Shown piece by piece: positions 6,929 through 15,891 of a stretch of 40,807 nt of DNA. Source of the DNA: Candidatus Peribacteria bacterium. Lineage in GTDB: Bacteria > Patescibacteriota > Gracilibacteria > Peribacterales > Peribacteraceae. The first letter of the stretch is position 1, and every line of letters starts with the position of its first letter. A program made the translations under genes and the position numbers. The notes beneath the pieces are model-generated. The model had not been told where the DNA came from, ran no database searches, and saw only the letters and a program-made list of their open reading frames with translations. The stretch spans positions 1 to 40,807 of the forward strand of contig SICS01000006.1 in the NCBI GenBank assembly GCA_009691305.1, written 5' to 3'.

Positions 6929-7369
6929 ATGAAACTTGTCGCACAGAACCGGCGCGCGCGATTCGACTACGAGATCCTCGAGACCTTCGAGGCTGGGATG
7001 GTCCTCACAGGGCCGGAGGCGAAGTCGTGCCGGAAGGGGCACATCAGCCTGGCGGGGGCGTTCGTGTCTTTCCTCGGCGGCAAGCCGATCCTTAAAGGTG
7101 CCGGCATCAGCAAGTACGCGTTCACGGGGCCCGACGTGCTGCATGACGAGCATCGTGACCGCGCATTGCTGCTCAAGAAATCCGAACTCGGGAAGATCCA
7201 ACGCGCGGCGGAGGAGAAGGGAATGACGCTGATCCCACTCGAGGTGCGGTCGGGCAAATACATCAAGCTTCTGGTCGGCGTCGCGCGGGGGAGGAAGAAG
7301 ATGGACAAGCGGCAGGCGATCAAAGAGCGTGAAACGGGGAGGAGGCTGCGAGAGGGAAGGGAGATCTAA
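6929..7369 (+). CDS. smpB: SsrA-binding protein SmpB
   Basis: SmpB binds tmRNA and delivers it to stalled ribosomes for trans-translation. The 146-aa protein has the hallmark segments KLVAQNRRARFDYEILETFEAG (split here as KLVAQNRRAR and FDYEILETFEAG), VLTGPEAKSCRKG, the short LIPLEV strand with KLLVGVARGRKK, and the basic C-terminal tail DKRQAIKERE that enters the decoding centre. In most homologues the segment is GxEVKSLR, so AKSCRKG is slightly divergent. ATG 6929 is chosen over a GTG at 6905 because homologues start near this point and the TACACT box lies between the two. recR follows 71 nt downstream. I found no ssrA gene in the window. Confidence 0.95.
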   Translation: MKLVAQNRRARFDYEILETFEAGMVLTGPEAKSCRKGHISLAGAFVSFLGGKPILKGAGISKYAFTGPDVLHDEHRDRALLLKKSELGKIQRAAEEKGMTLIPLEVRSGKYIKLLVGVARGRKKMDKRQAIKERETGRRLREGREI

Positions 7370-7399
7370 ATCCTAAACATTGATCATTGATTGTCTTGG

Positions 7400-7436
7400 T
7401 TGTTGTTTAGAATTTAGGATTTAGAGTTTAGAATTT
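7400..7436. repeat. AT-rich degenerate tandem repeat upstream of recR
   Basis: The segment is made of variants of gtttagaattt (tttagaatttaggattta, then gagtttagaattt). It is much more AT-rich than its surroundings and resembles the aaattcgaaattcg block inserted in tsaB (23813-23855). I see no coding function. Confidence 0.5.
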
Positions 7437-7440
7437 CGCC

Positions 7441-8037
7441 ATGGCCTTACTCCCCCAGCAAATCACCAAGTCGATTGAAGAATTTTCCAAGTTGCCCGGC
7501 ATCGGTCCAAAGTCTGCCGAACGCCTCACATTTCATCTACTCCGCAGCTCCAAGGCGTCGCCGGAGGCGCTCGGCACGGCGCTGCTCGACCTCAAGCGTA
7601 ACCTCCAGTACTGCGCGACCTGCCAGATGGTGACGACGAGTGAGGAGTGTGAGATTTGCCGCGACTCCACCCGTGACCGTTCCACAGTCCTGGTTGTGGA
7701 GAATCCCCTCGACGTGGTCGCGTTCGAGAAGACCTCATACAAAGGGCTCTACCACGTGCTTCACGGCGTCCTCTCACCCATCGACGGGATGGGGCCCGAA
7801 CAGTTGAAGCTGAAGGAACTCATGGACCGAGCACGCGCCGGCGGCATCAGCGAAGTGATCCTCGCGATGAACCCGGACATTGAAGGCGAGGCGACCGCCA
7901 ACTATATCAGCAGCAAACTCCAGGGCCTCGTCCCCACCGTCACGCGCCTGGCACATGGGCTCCCGATGGGTGCCGACATCGAATTTGCAGATCAGGGGAC
8001 GCTAAGGGAGGCGCTGGCGGGGAGGCGAAGCCTCTAG
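7441..8037 (+). CDS. recR: Recombination mediator protein RecR
   Basis: RecR is the toroidal clamp of the RecFOR pathway and helps load RecA on gapped DNA. The 198-aa length is typical. Visible are the helix-hairpin-helix LPGIGPKSAERLTFHLL, a zinc finger with CATC (residues 60-63) and CEIC (71-74), and the Toprim domain starting VLVVENPLDVVAFE and continuing YHVLHGVLSPIDGMGPE and LAMNPDIEGEATANYI. The C-terminal TRLAHGLPMGADIEFAD is the conserved Walker B-like end. There is no Shine-Dalgarno; recR probably shares the smpB transcript. Confidence 0.96.
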   Translation: MALLPQQITKSIEEFSKLPGIGPKSAERLTFHLLRSSKASPEALGTALLDLKRNLQYCATCQMVTTSEECEICRDSTRDRSTVLVVENPLDVVAFEKTSYKGLYHVLHGVLSPIDGMGPEQLKLKELMDRARAGGISEVILAMNPDIEGEATANYISSKLQGLVPTVTRLAHGLPMGADIEFADQGTLREALAGRRSL

Positions 8038-8057
8038 TGTGTCGTTCCCCTCATCTA

Positions 8058-8750
8058 CTACACAGATTCTGCGTGGCTGCGCAGAGCAGTGTGGATACGT
8101 TCGTGCACTCTTTCCAGCCAATCCTTCTGGCTGAGGACCTTGACCATCGGGATGATGCGGGCGAGAGACTTGTCAGCCTGCTTCAGCATTTCCCGTACCT
8201 TCTTCATATCGGAACGCCGCGAGATGCCATTGCGGAGAATCTGCTCGCCCTGCAAGTTCCTCAGGTTCTTGATCAGGACATTCCTCTTTCTGGGAAGTTC
8301 CTGGGTATCAATGGCCTTCGGCACGGATCTTGATAATCGATTGAGCATAGGGACATATATTCCCCCGATAGCGGTATTGAGGTCCTGCAGGGCAATGATC
8401 CTAATATCTTCCGGCTGGTTCCCGAGAATTTCCCGGAGCGACATCATGTCTTGGACGACCGATGAGTTTAGGAGAATCTTCCGCATCTCGTCTTTCCCCA
8501 GCGGCAGTTCCTGTCCGTCTGCCGGTTCGGCATCGGGAATATTGTGAGAATCAATGTGTCTTTTCATGGGTTTGTCACCGTTCCCATCTTCATTTGTGAG
8601 GATGTAATTTACGCGGCCACGTGTGTTTGCCTGTACTCGTGCAGGCTTCCTTTCCTCATCTGTAGATTTCGGAATGGCATCAAACTCGAAAAAATCGGCA
8701 CCCGATCCTTCTTCATGATCAGAAGCAGGCGTTGGATGGGTGTTGTGCAT
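8058..8750 (-). CDS. Unknown hydrophilic 230-aa protein
   Basis: The first ~90 residues are acidic and disorder-like (HEEGSGADFFEFD; DAEPADGQELPLGKDEMR). The rest is basic and helical (SLREILGNQPEDIRIIALQDL; MKKVREMLKQADKSLARI). No membrane segment, signal peptide or known motif is visible. It has its own strong promoter, with a -10 7 nt before the ATG, and converges with recR 20 nt away. A nucleic-acid-binding or structural role is possible but unsupported. Confidence 0.65.
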   Translation of the reverse strand: MHNTHPTPASDHEEGSGADFFEFDAIPKSTDEERKPARVQANTRGRVNYILTNEDGNGDKPMKRHIDSHNIPDAEPADGQELPLGKDEMRKILLNSSVVQDMMSLREILGNQPEDIRIIALQDLNTAIGGIYVPMLNRLSRSVPKAIDTQELPRKRNVLIKNLRNLQGEQILRNGISRRSDMKKVREMLKQADKSLARIIPMVKVLSQKDWLERVHERIHTALRSHAESV

Positions 8751-8757
8751 TTGTTAT

Positions 8758-8785
8758 ATTATATCACTTTTTGTCATTTAATCAA
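8758..8785 (-). promoter_or_regulatory. Promoter TTGATT-N16-TATAAT
   Basis: On the minus strand a perfect TATAAT (8763-8758) ends 7 nt before ATG 8750, with TTGATT (8785-8780) 16 nt upstream. The transcript is predicted to be leaderless. Confidence 0.7.
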
Positions 8786-8789
8786 TCAT

Positions 8790-8821
8790 CCCTGAACCAC
8801 TCACTTCGTTCGGGTACAGGG
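8790..8821. repeat. Hairpin repeat downstream of purH
   Basis: ccctgaacc and gggtacaggg pair around actcacttcgttc; the actcacttcg core resembles the cacttcgctc repeat family. It lies at the 3' end of purH and may act as its terminator, although no T-run follows. Confidence 0.4.
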
Positions 8822-10360
<1,539 letters not shown>

Positions 10361-10366
10361 GGGGGA

Positions 10367-10372
10367 ATTGTA
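10367..10372 (-). promoter_or_regulatory. -10 hexamer TACAAT of purH
   Basis: TACAAT on the minus strand ends 6 nt before GTG 10360, predicting leaderless purH mRNA. Confidence 0.55.
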
Positions 10373-10467
10373 CGGTGTACGGGAGGGGAAAGAGTAGGGG
10401 AATTTGGTTGTGTAGCGCCCTTCCTTCATGGCACCATTTCTGCTATTCTAAGAGGAATTCAATCCTT

Positions 10468-10935
10468 ATGCCCAAAGAGAAAAATCCCACTGCTAAGGCT
10501 GCTGCAGCCCCTGCTGCACCGGACACCACCACGCCGGCCGTGAAGGACACGAAGGTCACGGACAAGCCTGCGGGGAAGGGCAAGCGGGTACTCATCATTG
10601 AAGACGAGCGCCCGCTTGCCCATGCTCTCGCATTGAAAATGGGCCACGAGGGATACGAAACCCAGATGGCGCTCAATGGTGCAGAGGGCCTCAAGGAAGT
10701 CGGCACGGGGAAGTACGACATCATCCTGCTCGACCTGATCATGCCGGAGATCGACGGCTTTACGATTTTGCAGGAAATGCAGGCCAAACACGTAAAGACC
10801 CCGGTGATCATTCTGAGTAACCTTGGCCAGGGCGAGGATCGCGAGCGCGCCAAGAAGCTCGGCGCGGTCGAGTACTTCGTGAAGGCGAACACGCCCATCG
10901 CGGAGATCCTGAAGAAAGTGAAAGAAATGCTCTAA
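10468..10935 (+). CDS. Single-domain response regulator (CheY-like REC)
   Basis: The 155-aa protein has a ~38-residue Lys/Ala/Thr/Pro-rich disordered N-terminus followed by one receiver domain. Acidic pocket residues are in VLIIEDERP, the phospho-acceptor Asp is in IILLDLIMPEIDG, the conserved Ser/Thr is in PVIILSN, and the Lys is in VEYFVKANTP. There is no output domain, so it acts by protein contact. Start ATG 10468 is preceded by TATTCT (10444-10449). It lies 42 nt upstream of pilB and near a hybrid-free sensor kinase (13779-15230); such REC proteins often control pilus motors, but the pairing is inferred. Confidence 0.9.
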   Translation: MPKEKNPTAKAAAAPAAPDTTTPAVKDTKVTDKPAGKGKRVLIIEDERPLAHALALKMGHEGYETQMALNGAEGLKEVGTGKYDIILLDLIMPEIDGFTILQEMQAKHVKTPVIILSNLGQGEDRERAKKLGAVEYFVKANTPIAEILKKVKEML

Positions 10936-10966
10936 TTCCGCGGCCGCGAAGGGCCGCTCCTACACC
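10936..10966. repeat. GCGGCC palindrome between the response regulator and pilB
   Basis: ttccgcggccgcgaagggccgctcctaca is the gcggcc-gaagg-ggccgc family seen at 17387, 22711 and 30481. It fills most of the 42-nt gap. Confidence 0.55.
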
Positions 10967-10977
10967 AACAAACACCC

Positions 10978-12557
10978 ATGCCACTCAAAGATTCCGAACT
11001 CGGCGAGATCCTCCTAAAGCTCAGCTATGTGAGCGAGGAAGATCTGAAGAAGGCCATGGATGTGGCAAAGGAACGCCAGGCCCCGCTGAAGGTGGCGCTC
11101 TTCGAAATGGAACTCCTGACGCAGGAGATCTTCGAAGGCGCGATGGCCGAACACTACAAGTTGCCGTTCTATGACATCCGCGTCGTGCCGCCCAACCCCG
11201 ACCTCGTCGGGACGCTGCCCGAGGAGATCGCCCGGCAATACGCTGCGGTTCTCGTGAAGCGTGAAGGCGATGCAGTGACGGTAGCGACGGCCGACCCCGG
11301 CAACCCATTCCTGGAGGAAGCGCTTCGCCTGAACATCGACCAGAAGAGCTCAAAGTTCCCCTAGAAGGACGAGGCGAATGCGGGCAGGGGCGATTCCTCC
11401 AAGAAGACGGCGTCGAGGTTTTCGTTCCCCGGTTCCAAAAAGTCGGAGGAGCGGAAAGCGTTTGCCGGCACGATACCTACAACTACGCGCCTCAGCACAT
11501 CATCGAGGCGCTCTACGTGCACTACCACAAGCCGCTTGCAACGCGCTTCCAGGCGATCATCAACGAGCAGAAGAAGGTTGCGCCGGAAATCATCACGGAA
11601 ATCTTCAACGACGCCATTGAGCTCCGCGCATCTGACATCCACTTTGAGCCGCAGGAGAAGATCGTGCTCATCCGCTTCCGCGTGGATGGTGTCATGCACG
11701 AGGCCGGACGTCTCCCGAAGGATTACTATGAAGGCGTCATCAACCGCATCAAGATCGAATCGAACATGCAGATCGACGAACACTATGCCGCGCAGGACGG
11801 CGCCATCCGCTGGTTGACGAAGGCCGGCAACCCCATGGACATGCGCGTCTCGATCGTCCCGATCGTCGACGGCGAAAAGATCGTCGTCCGTCTCCTCTCG
11901 GAGTACGTGCGTACGCTCACGCTGCAGGACCTTGGGTTCTCGGAAGAGTATCGCGCGATCCTGGAGACCGTCGCTCACAAACCGTTCGGCATGATCCTCA
12001 CCACGGGGCCGACCGGCGCGGGAAAATCCACGACGCTCTACGCGCTGCTCAAGATGCGCAACAGGCCGGACGTGAACATCTCCACCATCGAAGATCCGGT
12101 CGAATACAAGATTCCGGGCATCAACCACATCCAGGTGAACCAGGAGACGGAGCTGACCTTCGCCAAGGGTCTCCGTGCCCTCGTCCGCCAGGACCCGAAC
12201 ATCATCCTCGTCGGAGAAATCCGTGACGGCGAGACGGCCTCAATCGCGGTGAATGCCGCGCTCACGGGCCACCTCCTGTTCTCGACGCTCCACAGTAACG
12301 ATGCGCCGACGGCCATCCCACGTCTTCTCGACATGGGTGTGGAACCGTTCCTCCTCGCGTCCACGCTCGAAGTCATCATCGGGCAACGTCTCGTGCGCCA
12401 TATCTGCCCCTCCTGCCGCTACAGCTACTCGCTTTCGCTTGCCGAAGCGCAAAAGCTCTTCCCAGGTGCGAACAAGTACTTCGTCAAAAAGGAGGACGTT
12501 CGCCGATTACGCAGACCGAACACCCGCTCCAAGCAGCAAAAAAATGTGAATGCTTGA
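10978..12557 (+). pseudogene. pilB: Disrupted type IV pilus assembly ATPase PilB
   Basis: PilB/GspE powers pilus extension. The first open part (10978-11364) is the N-terminal MshEN-type domain. It is stopped by a TAG at 11362-11364. From about 11340 another frame is open and carries the whole ATPase core: YAPQHIIEALYVHYHKPLATRF, SDIHFEPQEKI, FRVDGVMHEAGR, Walker A GPTGAGKSTTLYALL, the Asp box STIEDPVEY, Walker B QDPNIILVGEIRDGETA and TLHSND. The ~50-codon linker between the parts reads more naturally in frame 1, so at least one frameshift plus a stop is implied. The C-terminus is also cut: CPSC is present, but the second zinc CxxC pair and final domain are replaced by RRLRRPNTRSKQQKNVNA. It is either a decaying gene or an assembly fault. 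Confidence 0.8.
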
Positions 12558-12715
12558 AACATTGGGAAATTGAATTCTGATCGCGCGTCGGATGTAGTGC
12601 TTTGTGGAGGAAACGAGAATGGGTCAAGAGCAAAGCCGTCAATGCATGCTGGAATTTGGTACAGTTTCGGCCAATGCGTGGGGGTATTCCCCCCACTTTC
12701 CCTTCCCACTTTCTT

Positions 12716-13189
12716 ATGCTGTCTCGTCTCTCCCGGGGGTTCCGTTCAGGCTTCACCCTCATCGAACTCCTCCTCGTCATCGGGATCATCGCGATCCTTG
12801 CCTCGATCGTCATCGTTGCGATCAACCCGACCAAACAGCTCGGCGATGCCCGCGATGCACAGCGCCGTTCGGATGTGAACACCATCCTGAACGCGGTGTA
12901 CCAGTACGCGATCGACAACAATGGAAACCTGCCAAGCGGCATCCCGACCAATAGCACCAAGGTCATCTGCCAGGCGACGTTGGATCCCACGACATGCATC
13001 GGCTCCGGCTATGACGGCGTCAACCTCCGCATGCTCACGGGTGCGTACTTGGTGAGCATCCCCCGCGACCCGCGCGTCACAGCCACCGGTACGGGCACCC
13101 GCTACAACATCGTCCAGGACACGGCCGGACGCATCACGGTTTCCGCACCCGGCGCAGAACGCGCAGCCAGCATCAGCGTGACCCGCTAA
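12716..13189 (+). CDS. Type IV pilin-like protein 1
   Basis: This is a prepilin with a short basic leader (LSRLSRGFRSG) cleaved before FTLIELLLVIGIIAILASIV, which shows the Glu+5 and the N-terminal hydrophobic helix. A ~115-residue globular head follows, with two Cys (CQATLDPTTC) that can form a disulfide loop. ATG 12716 is chosen because an upstream extension would place an implausibly long leader before the cleavage site. The mature pilin is extracellular, processed by PilD. It lies 30 nt upstream of a close paralogue. The 12558-12715 stretch upstream holds no recognisable gene and should contain the lost 3' end of pilB. Confidence 0.9.
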   Translation: MLSRLSRGFRSGFTLIELLLVIGIIAILASIVIVAINPTKQLGDARDAQRRSDVNTILNAVYQYAIDNNGNLPSGIPTNSTKVICQATLDPTTCIGSGYDGVNLRMLTGAYLVSIPRDPRVTATGTGTRYNIVQDTAGRITVSAPGAERAASISVTR

Positions 13190-13219
13190 CAAATTCATTC
13201 TTCTTCCCCTTCTCCTCCC

Positions 13220-13681
13220 ATGCGTTCACACCTCCGTTCGGGCTTCACCCTCATCGAACTCCTCCTCGTCATCGGGATCATCGCGATCCTTGCCTCGATC
13301 GTCATCGTTGCGATCAACCCGACCACGCAGCTGGCTGATGCGCGGAACACGCAGCGCCGTTCGGATGTGAACACCATCCTGAACGCGGTGTACCAGTATG
13401 CGATCGACAATAGCGGCAACCTGCCAGGCAACATTCCGGTCTCGACCGCGAAGCCTGTCTGCCAGGCGTCGTTGGATCCCACGACATGCATCGCAGCCGG
13501 TTACGAAGGCGTCAACCTCCGCATGCTCACGGGCGCGTACTTGGTGAGCATCCCCAAGGATCCACGCGTTAGTGCATCGGGCACAGGAACGCGCTACAAC
13601 ATCGTCCAGGACACGAACGGCCGCATCACGGTTTCGGCACCGGGCTCAGAACAGGGTGCGACAATCACCGTGACCCGCTAA
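13220..13681 (+). CDS. Type IV pilin-like protein 2
   Basis: This is a paralogue of pilin 1, in tandem. The leader MRSHLRSG precedes FTLIELLLVIG, with the cleavage site G|F and Glu+5. The head keeps the Cys pair (CQASLDPTTC), the GVNLRMLTGAYLVSIP core and TGTRYNIVQDT-GRITVSAPG. From 13241 to 13325 it is identical to pilin 1 at every base; the rest differs moderately, mostly in the loop near residues 65-80. A terminator follows at 13707. Start ATG 13220 gives an 8-residue leader, normal for type IV pilins. Confidence 0.92.
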   Translation: MRSHLRSGFTLIELLLVIGIIAILASIVIVAINPTTQLADARNTQRRSDVNTILNAVYQYAIDNSGNLPGNIPVSTAKPVCQASLDPTTCIAAGYEGVNLRMLTGAYLVSIPKDPRVSASGTGTRYNIVQDTNGRITVSAPGSEQGATITVTR

Positions 13682-13706
13682 TCTCTCCCGCGATTGAAAG
13701 CGAAAT

Positions 13707-13728
13707 ACCCCTCTCCGGAGGGGTTTTT
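13707..13728 (+). terminator. Terminator of the pilin pair
   Basis: ACCCCTC, loop TCCG, GAGGGGT, followed by TTTTT: a compact, strong intrinsic terminator 25 nt after the pilin 2 stop. Confidence 0.88.
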
Positions 13729-13733
13729 CGTAT

Positions 13734-13762
13734 CTGGCAAAATACCGTTTTTCTGCTATAAT
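13734..13762 (+). promoter_or_regulatory. Promoter CTGGCA-N17-TATAAT of the histidine kinase gene
   Basis: A perfect TATAAT (13757-13762) has a four-of-six -35 (CTGGCA, 13734-13739) at 17 nt. ATG lies 16 nt after the -10, so the leader is only about 9-10 nt. Confidence 0.65.
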
Positions 13763-13778
13763 CAGAGGAAAACAAACT

Positions 13779-15230
13779 ATGCCTACAAACGGCATTTCTC
13801 AGCGGCAACGCCCCTCCCCGGAGGCCCGGATTCTCTTCTCTCCGCGGGGTTCCATGCGTCGGAAAGTCCTTCGGCAGTCGGTGCTGCTTGTCTCCTTCTG
13901 CGTTCTGCTGCTCGGCGGGCTCTCCTTTACGATCATCCAGCAATTTCGGGAGAACATCCCGTCCGAAGCGGGCGTCGCGTTCGTCCAGTACCACCTACTG
14001 GGGCTGACCGTGCTTATTCTAAGTGGCCTACTCCTCGTCCTTGCGATTCTGCTTAGTACGCTGCTTGCACGCGACCTTGCTCGACCGCTGCAGGAGCTTT
14101 CCGCCAAAGTCCGGCTGCTCCAGCCTGGCACCTGGCTATTCCGCCGCACTGTCCATACCGACGATGAGGTCGAAGAGCTCGACCGCACCATCCTTCGCAG
14201 CATCGAGTACGGCGTCATCACGACAAATACCGGCGGTGCCGTTACCGACGTCAATCCTGCGGCGTGCCTTCTCCTTCAGCGTTCGCGTGATGAACTTATC
14301 GGACAGCCGGGGTCGGGGGTCATACCCCTTTTCCAGCGCAAACTGCAGCCGTTTACCGGAGTGCATCCCATCCAGCAGGTGCTCGAAAAGCGCGTGTCCT
14401 ACCGGTCGCATCCTTCGGAGCATCTGAGTGTGCAGCGCAAGGATGAGGCGATGGTGCCAGTCACTCTCCTTGTTGTGCCACTCATTTCCGATAACGAGCT
14501 TTTTGGGACGATCGCGGTGCTCCAGGAACAGTCGCTTGAACGCCAGATTGACTACATGAAATCTGAATTCATCTCGCTCGCAAGCCACCAACTGCGTACA
14601 CCGCTTTCTACCATCCGCTGGTACGTCGAAATGCTGGAGAGCGAAGAGGGTTCCTTTTCCGAGGAGCACAAGTCGTACCTGGACGAAGTCGACGTCGCCG
14701 CAAACCGCATGGCCAACCTCATCGACGCGCTGCTCCACGTGGCGCGGCTCGAAGACGGCGCTTTGGCCCAGAACAAGGAAAAGGTCGACATCACGTCGTT
14801 CTTCCAGCGGATTATCGAAGGTTGGTCGATCACGATGAAAAAGCAGGGGATTTCGTTCGTCTCCGACTTGCCGACGCAGCGAGCGGAGATCTTCACGGAC
14901 CCCGTGCTGCTCGAGATCGTCATGCAGAACCTCTTCACCAACGCCGTGAAGTATTCGCTCAGCAAGAAGGACATCATCCTCAAGATTCACGCCGATGCCC
15001 ACCAACTGCATATGTCCGTGCAGGACGAGGGCATGGGCATCCCCGAGGCCGAGCAGAAGCGCATCTTCCAGAAGTTCTTCCGCGCCAAGAACGTTCGCGA
15101 AGTCGATACTGACGGCTCGGGTCTGGGGCTCTACATGAGCAAGAAGATCTGCGAGAACCTGGGTGGCGCACTCAGCTTCAGTAGCAAGGAGGGGCAGGGG
15201 ACGACGTTTATGGTGGTGTTGCCTCTATAA
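13779..15230 (+). CDS. Membrane sensor histidine kinase (PAS, HisKA, HATPase)
   Basis: The product has 483 residues. Two membrane helices (about 33-52, VSFCVLLLGGLSFTIIQQF; and 68-95) enclose only a short external loop, so sensing is probably in the membrane or cytosol. A HAMP-like linker, a PAS domain (IEYGVITTNTGGAVTDVNPA) and a HisKA domain with the phospho-acceptor in SLASHQLRTPLSTIRWY follow. The HATPase_c domain shows the N box (QNLFTNAVKYS), G1 (DEGMGIP), the F box (KFFRAKN) and G2 (GSGLGLYMSKKI). All key residues are present, so it should be an active kinase. The likely partner is the REC protein at 10468-10935, by proximity only. Confidence 0.94.
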   Translation: MPTNGISQRQRPSPEARILFSPRGSMRRKVLRQSVLLVSFCVLLLGGLSFTIIQQFRENIPSEAGVAFVQYHLLGLTVLILSGLLLVLAILLSTLLARDLARPLQELSAKVRLLQPGTWLFRRTVHTDDEVEELDRTILRSIEYGVITTNTGGAVTDVNPAACLLLQRSRDELIGQPGSGVIPLFQRKLQPFTGVHPIQQVLEKRVSYRSHPSEHLSVQRKDEAMVPVTLLVVPLISDNELFGTIAVLQEQSLERQIDYMKSEFISLASHQLRTPLSTIRWYVEMLESEEGSFSEEHKSYLDEVDVAANRMANLIDALLHVARLEDGALAQNKEKVDITSFFQRIIEGWSITMKKQGISFVSDLPTQRAEIFTDPVLLEIVMQNLFTNAVKYSLSKKDIILKIHADAHQLHMSVQDEGMGIPEAEQKRIFQKFFRAKNVREVDTDGSGLGLYMSKKICENLGGALSFSSKEGQGTTFMVVLPL

Positions 15231-15259
15231 AAAGCGTCTCAGCCTTGGCTGACGACGCT
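15229..15259 (-). terminator. Terminator of rnpB, overlapping the kinase stop codon
   Basis: On the minus strand AGCGTC-G-TCAGCC pairs with GGCTGA-GACGCT around AA, followed by TTTTTAT. The T-run overlaps the TAA of the convergent kinase gene (15228-15230). Confidence 0.8.
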
Positions 15260-15266
15260 TCCTATA

Positions 15267-15714
15267 GTCCCGCTCTTCTATACGCCGGGTTTTGTACGCG
15301 ATGACGTGAGTCACCGGTGATGATCATCTCTCTGGGACCGGCATTGCTGCCGGCCTCTACCCCACTTCGCTCCTTGCGGAGCTACGAGGGGAATAGCGGA
15401 GGGGTATGTGGTCCGACGGAACCATCGGAGATCCCACTCACCCAAATCCTCCTTGCACGACCTAGAGTTTACCGATCGACCTTGCGGTCGGTCCTCCGTT
15501 CAAGCCGGAGGCGTTTCACATGCCCCAAATAATGAAATAAGGGGCTCGTCTCTGTGGCACTGGTCCGCATGCGCATTTGCCGTATATGGGGCGCATGGGT
15601 GGGCGTTACCCACTAAGCGTTCCTCTGACAAGGAGCTTGCGCTGAGCTTGTCGAAGCGTGCCCGGACGTTCCTCTACGCCTTCAAGAGGCGCAGCGATCA
15701 TCTAAAGAGCGGGA
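15267..15714 (-). ncRNA. rnpB: RNase P RNA
   Basis: This is the catalytic RNA that removes tRNA 5' leaders. On the minus strand the 5' P1 strand CCCGCTCTT pairs with the 3' end AAGAGCGGG. Universal blocks appear in order: GAGGAACGTCCGGGC (P4 5' strand), GTGCCACAGAGACGAG, the GGTAAACTC...GCAAGGAGGATTTGGG region, AGAGATGATCATC, and ACAAAACCCGGCGTAT (P4 3' strand). Two palindromic repeats (15334-15391) sit in the 3' half and enlarge it. Upstream, TACTGT lies about 8 nt before the 5' end. The ends are set by the P1 pairing and are accurate to a few bases. Confidence 0.92.
15334..15391. repeat. Two adjacent palindromic repeats inside rnpB
   Basis: gggaccggcattgctgccgg (ccggca/tgccgg stem) is followed directly by cccacttcgctccttgcgg with agctacgagggg (ctcc/ggag stem). 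The first belongs with the purH and secA palindromes, the second with the cccacttcgct family. They form stem-loops in the RNase P RNA outside the conserved core. Confidence 0.6.
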
Positions 15715-15790
15715 ATACACAGTATCGCATATTTAAGTCTTTTCTTCAATAACTTCCACTGATTTTTGAATACGGGTAATCTGCGAATAG

Positions 15791-15865
15791 GCCGCTGTAG
15801 CTCAGTGGTAGAGCAACGCACTTGTAATGCGTAGGTCACCGGTTCAAGCCCGGTCAGCGGCTCCA
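15791..15865 (+). tRNA. tRNA-Thr (anticodon UGU)
   Basis: Acceptor GCCGCTG pairs with CAGCGGC; the D arm is GCTC-AGTGGTA-GAGC; the anticodon arm is ACGCA-CTTGTAA-TGCGT with anticodon TGT; the T arm is ACCGG-TTCAAGC-CCGGT. CCA is encoded (15863-15865). The discriminator base is T rather than the A usual in bacterial tRNA-Thr. Confidence 0.96.
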
Positions 15866-15891
15866 TTTCGCGCCTGAGGTACACTCTCCCC

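Noticed and set aside
10978-11364. TAG read as sense, or stop-codon reassignment, to explain pilB
   Set aside because: TAG and TGA both end other clear genes here (purH, sufB, rnj), and a frame change is still needed downstream.
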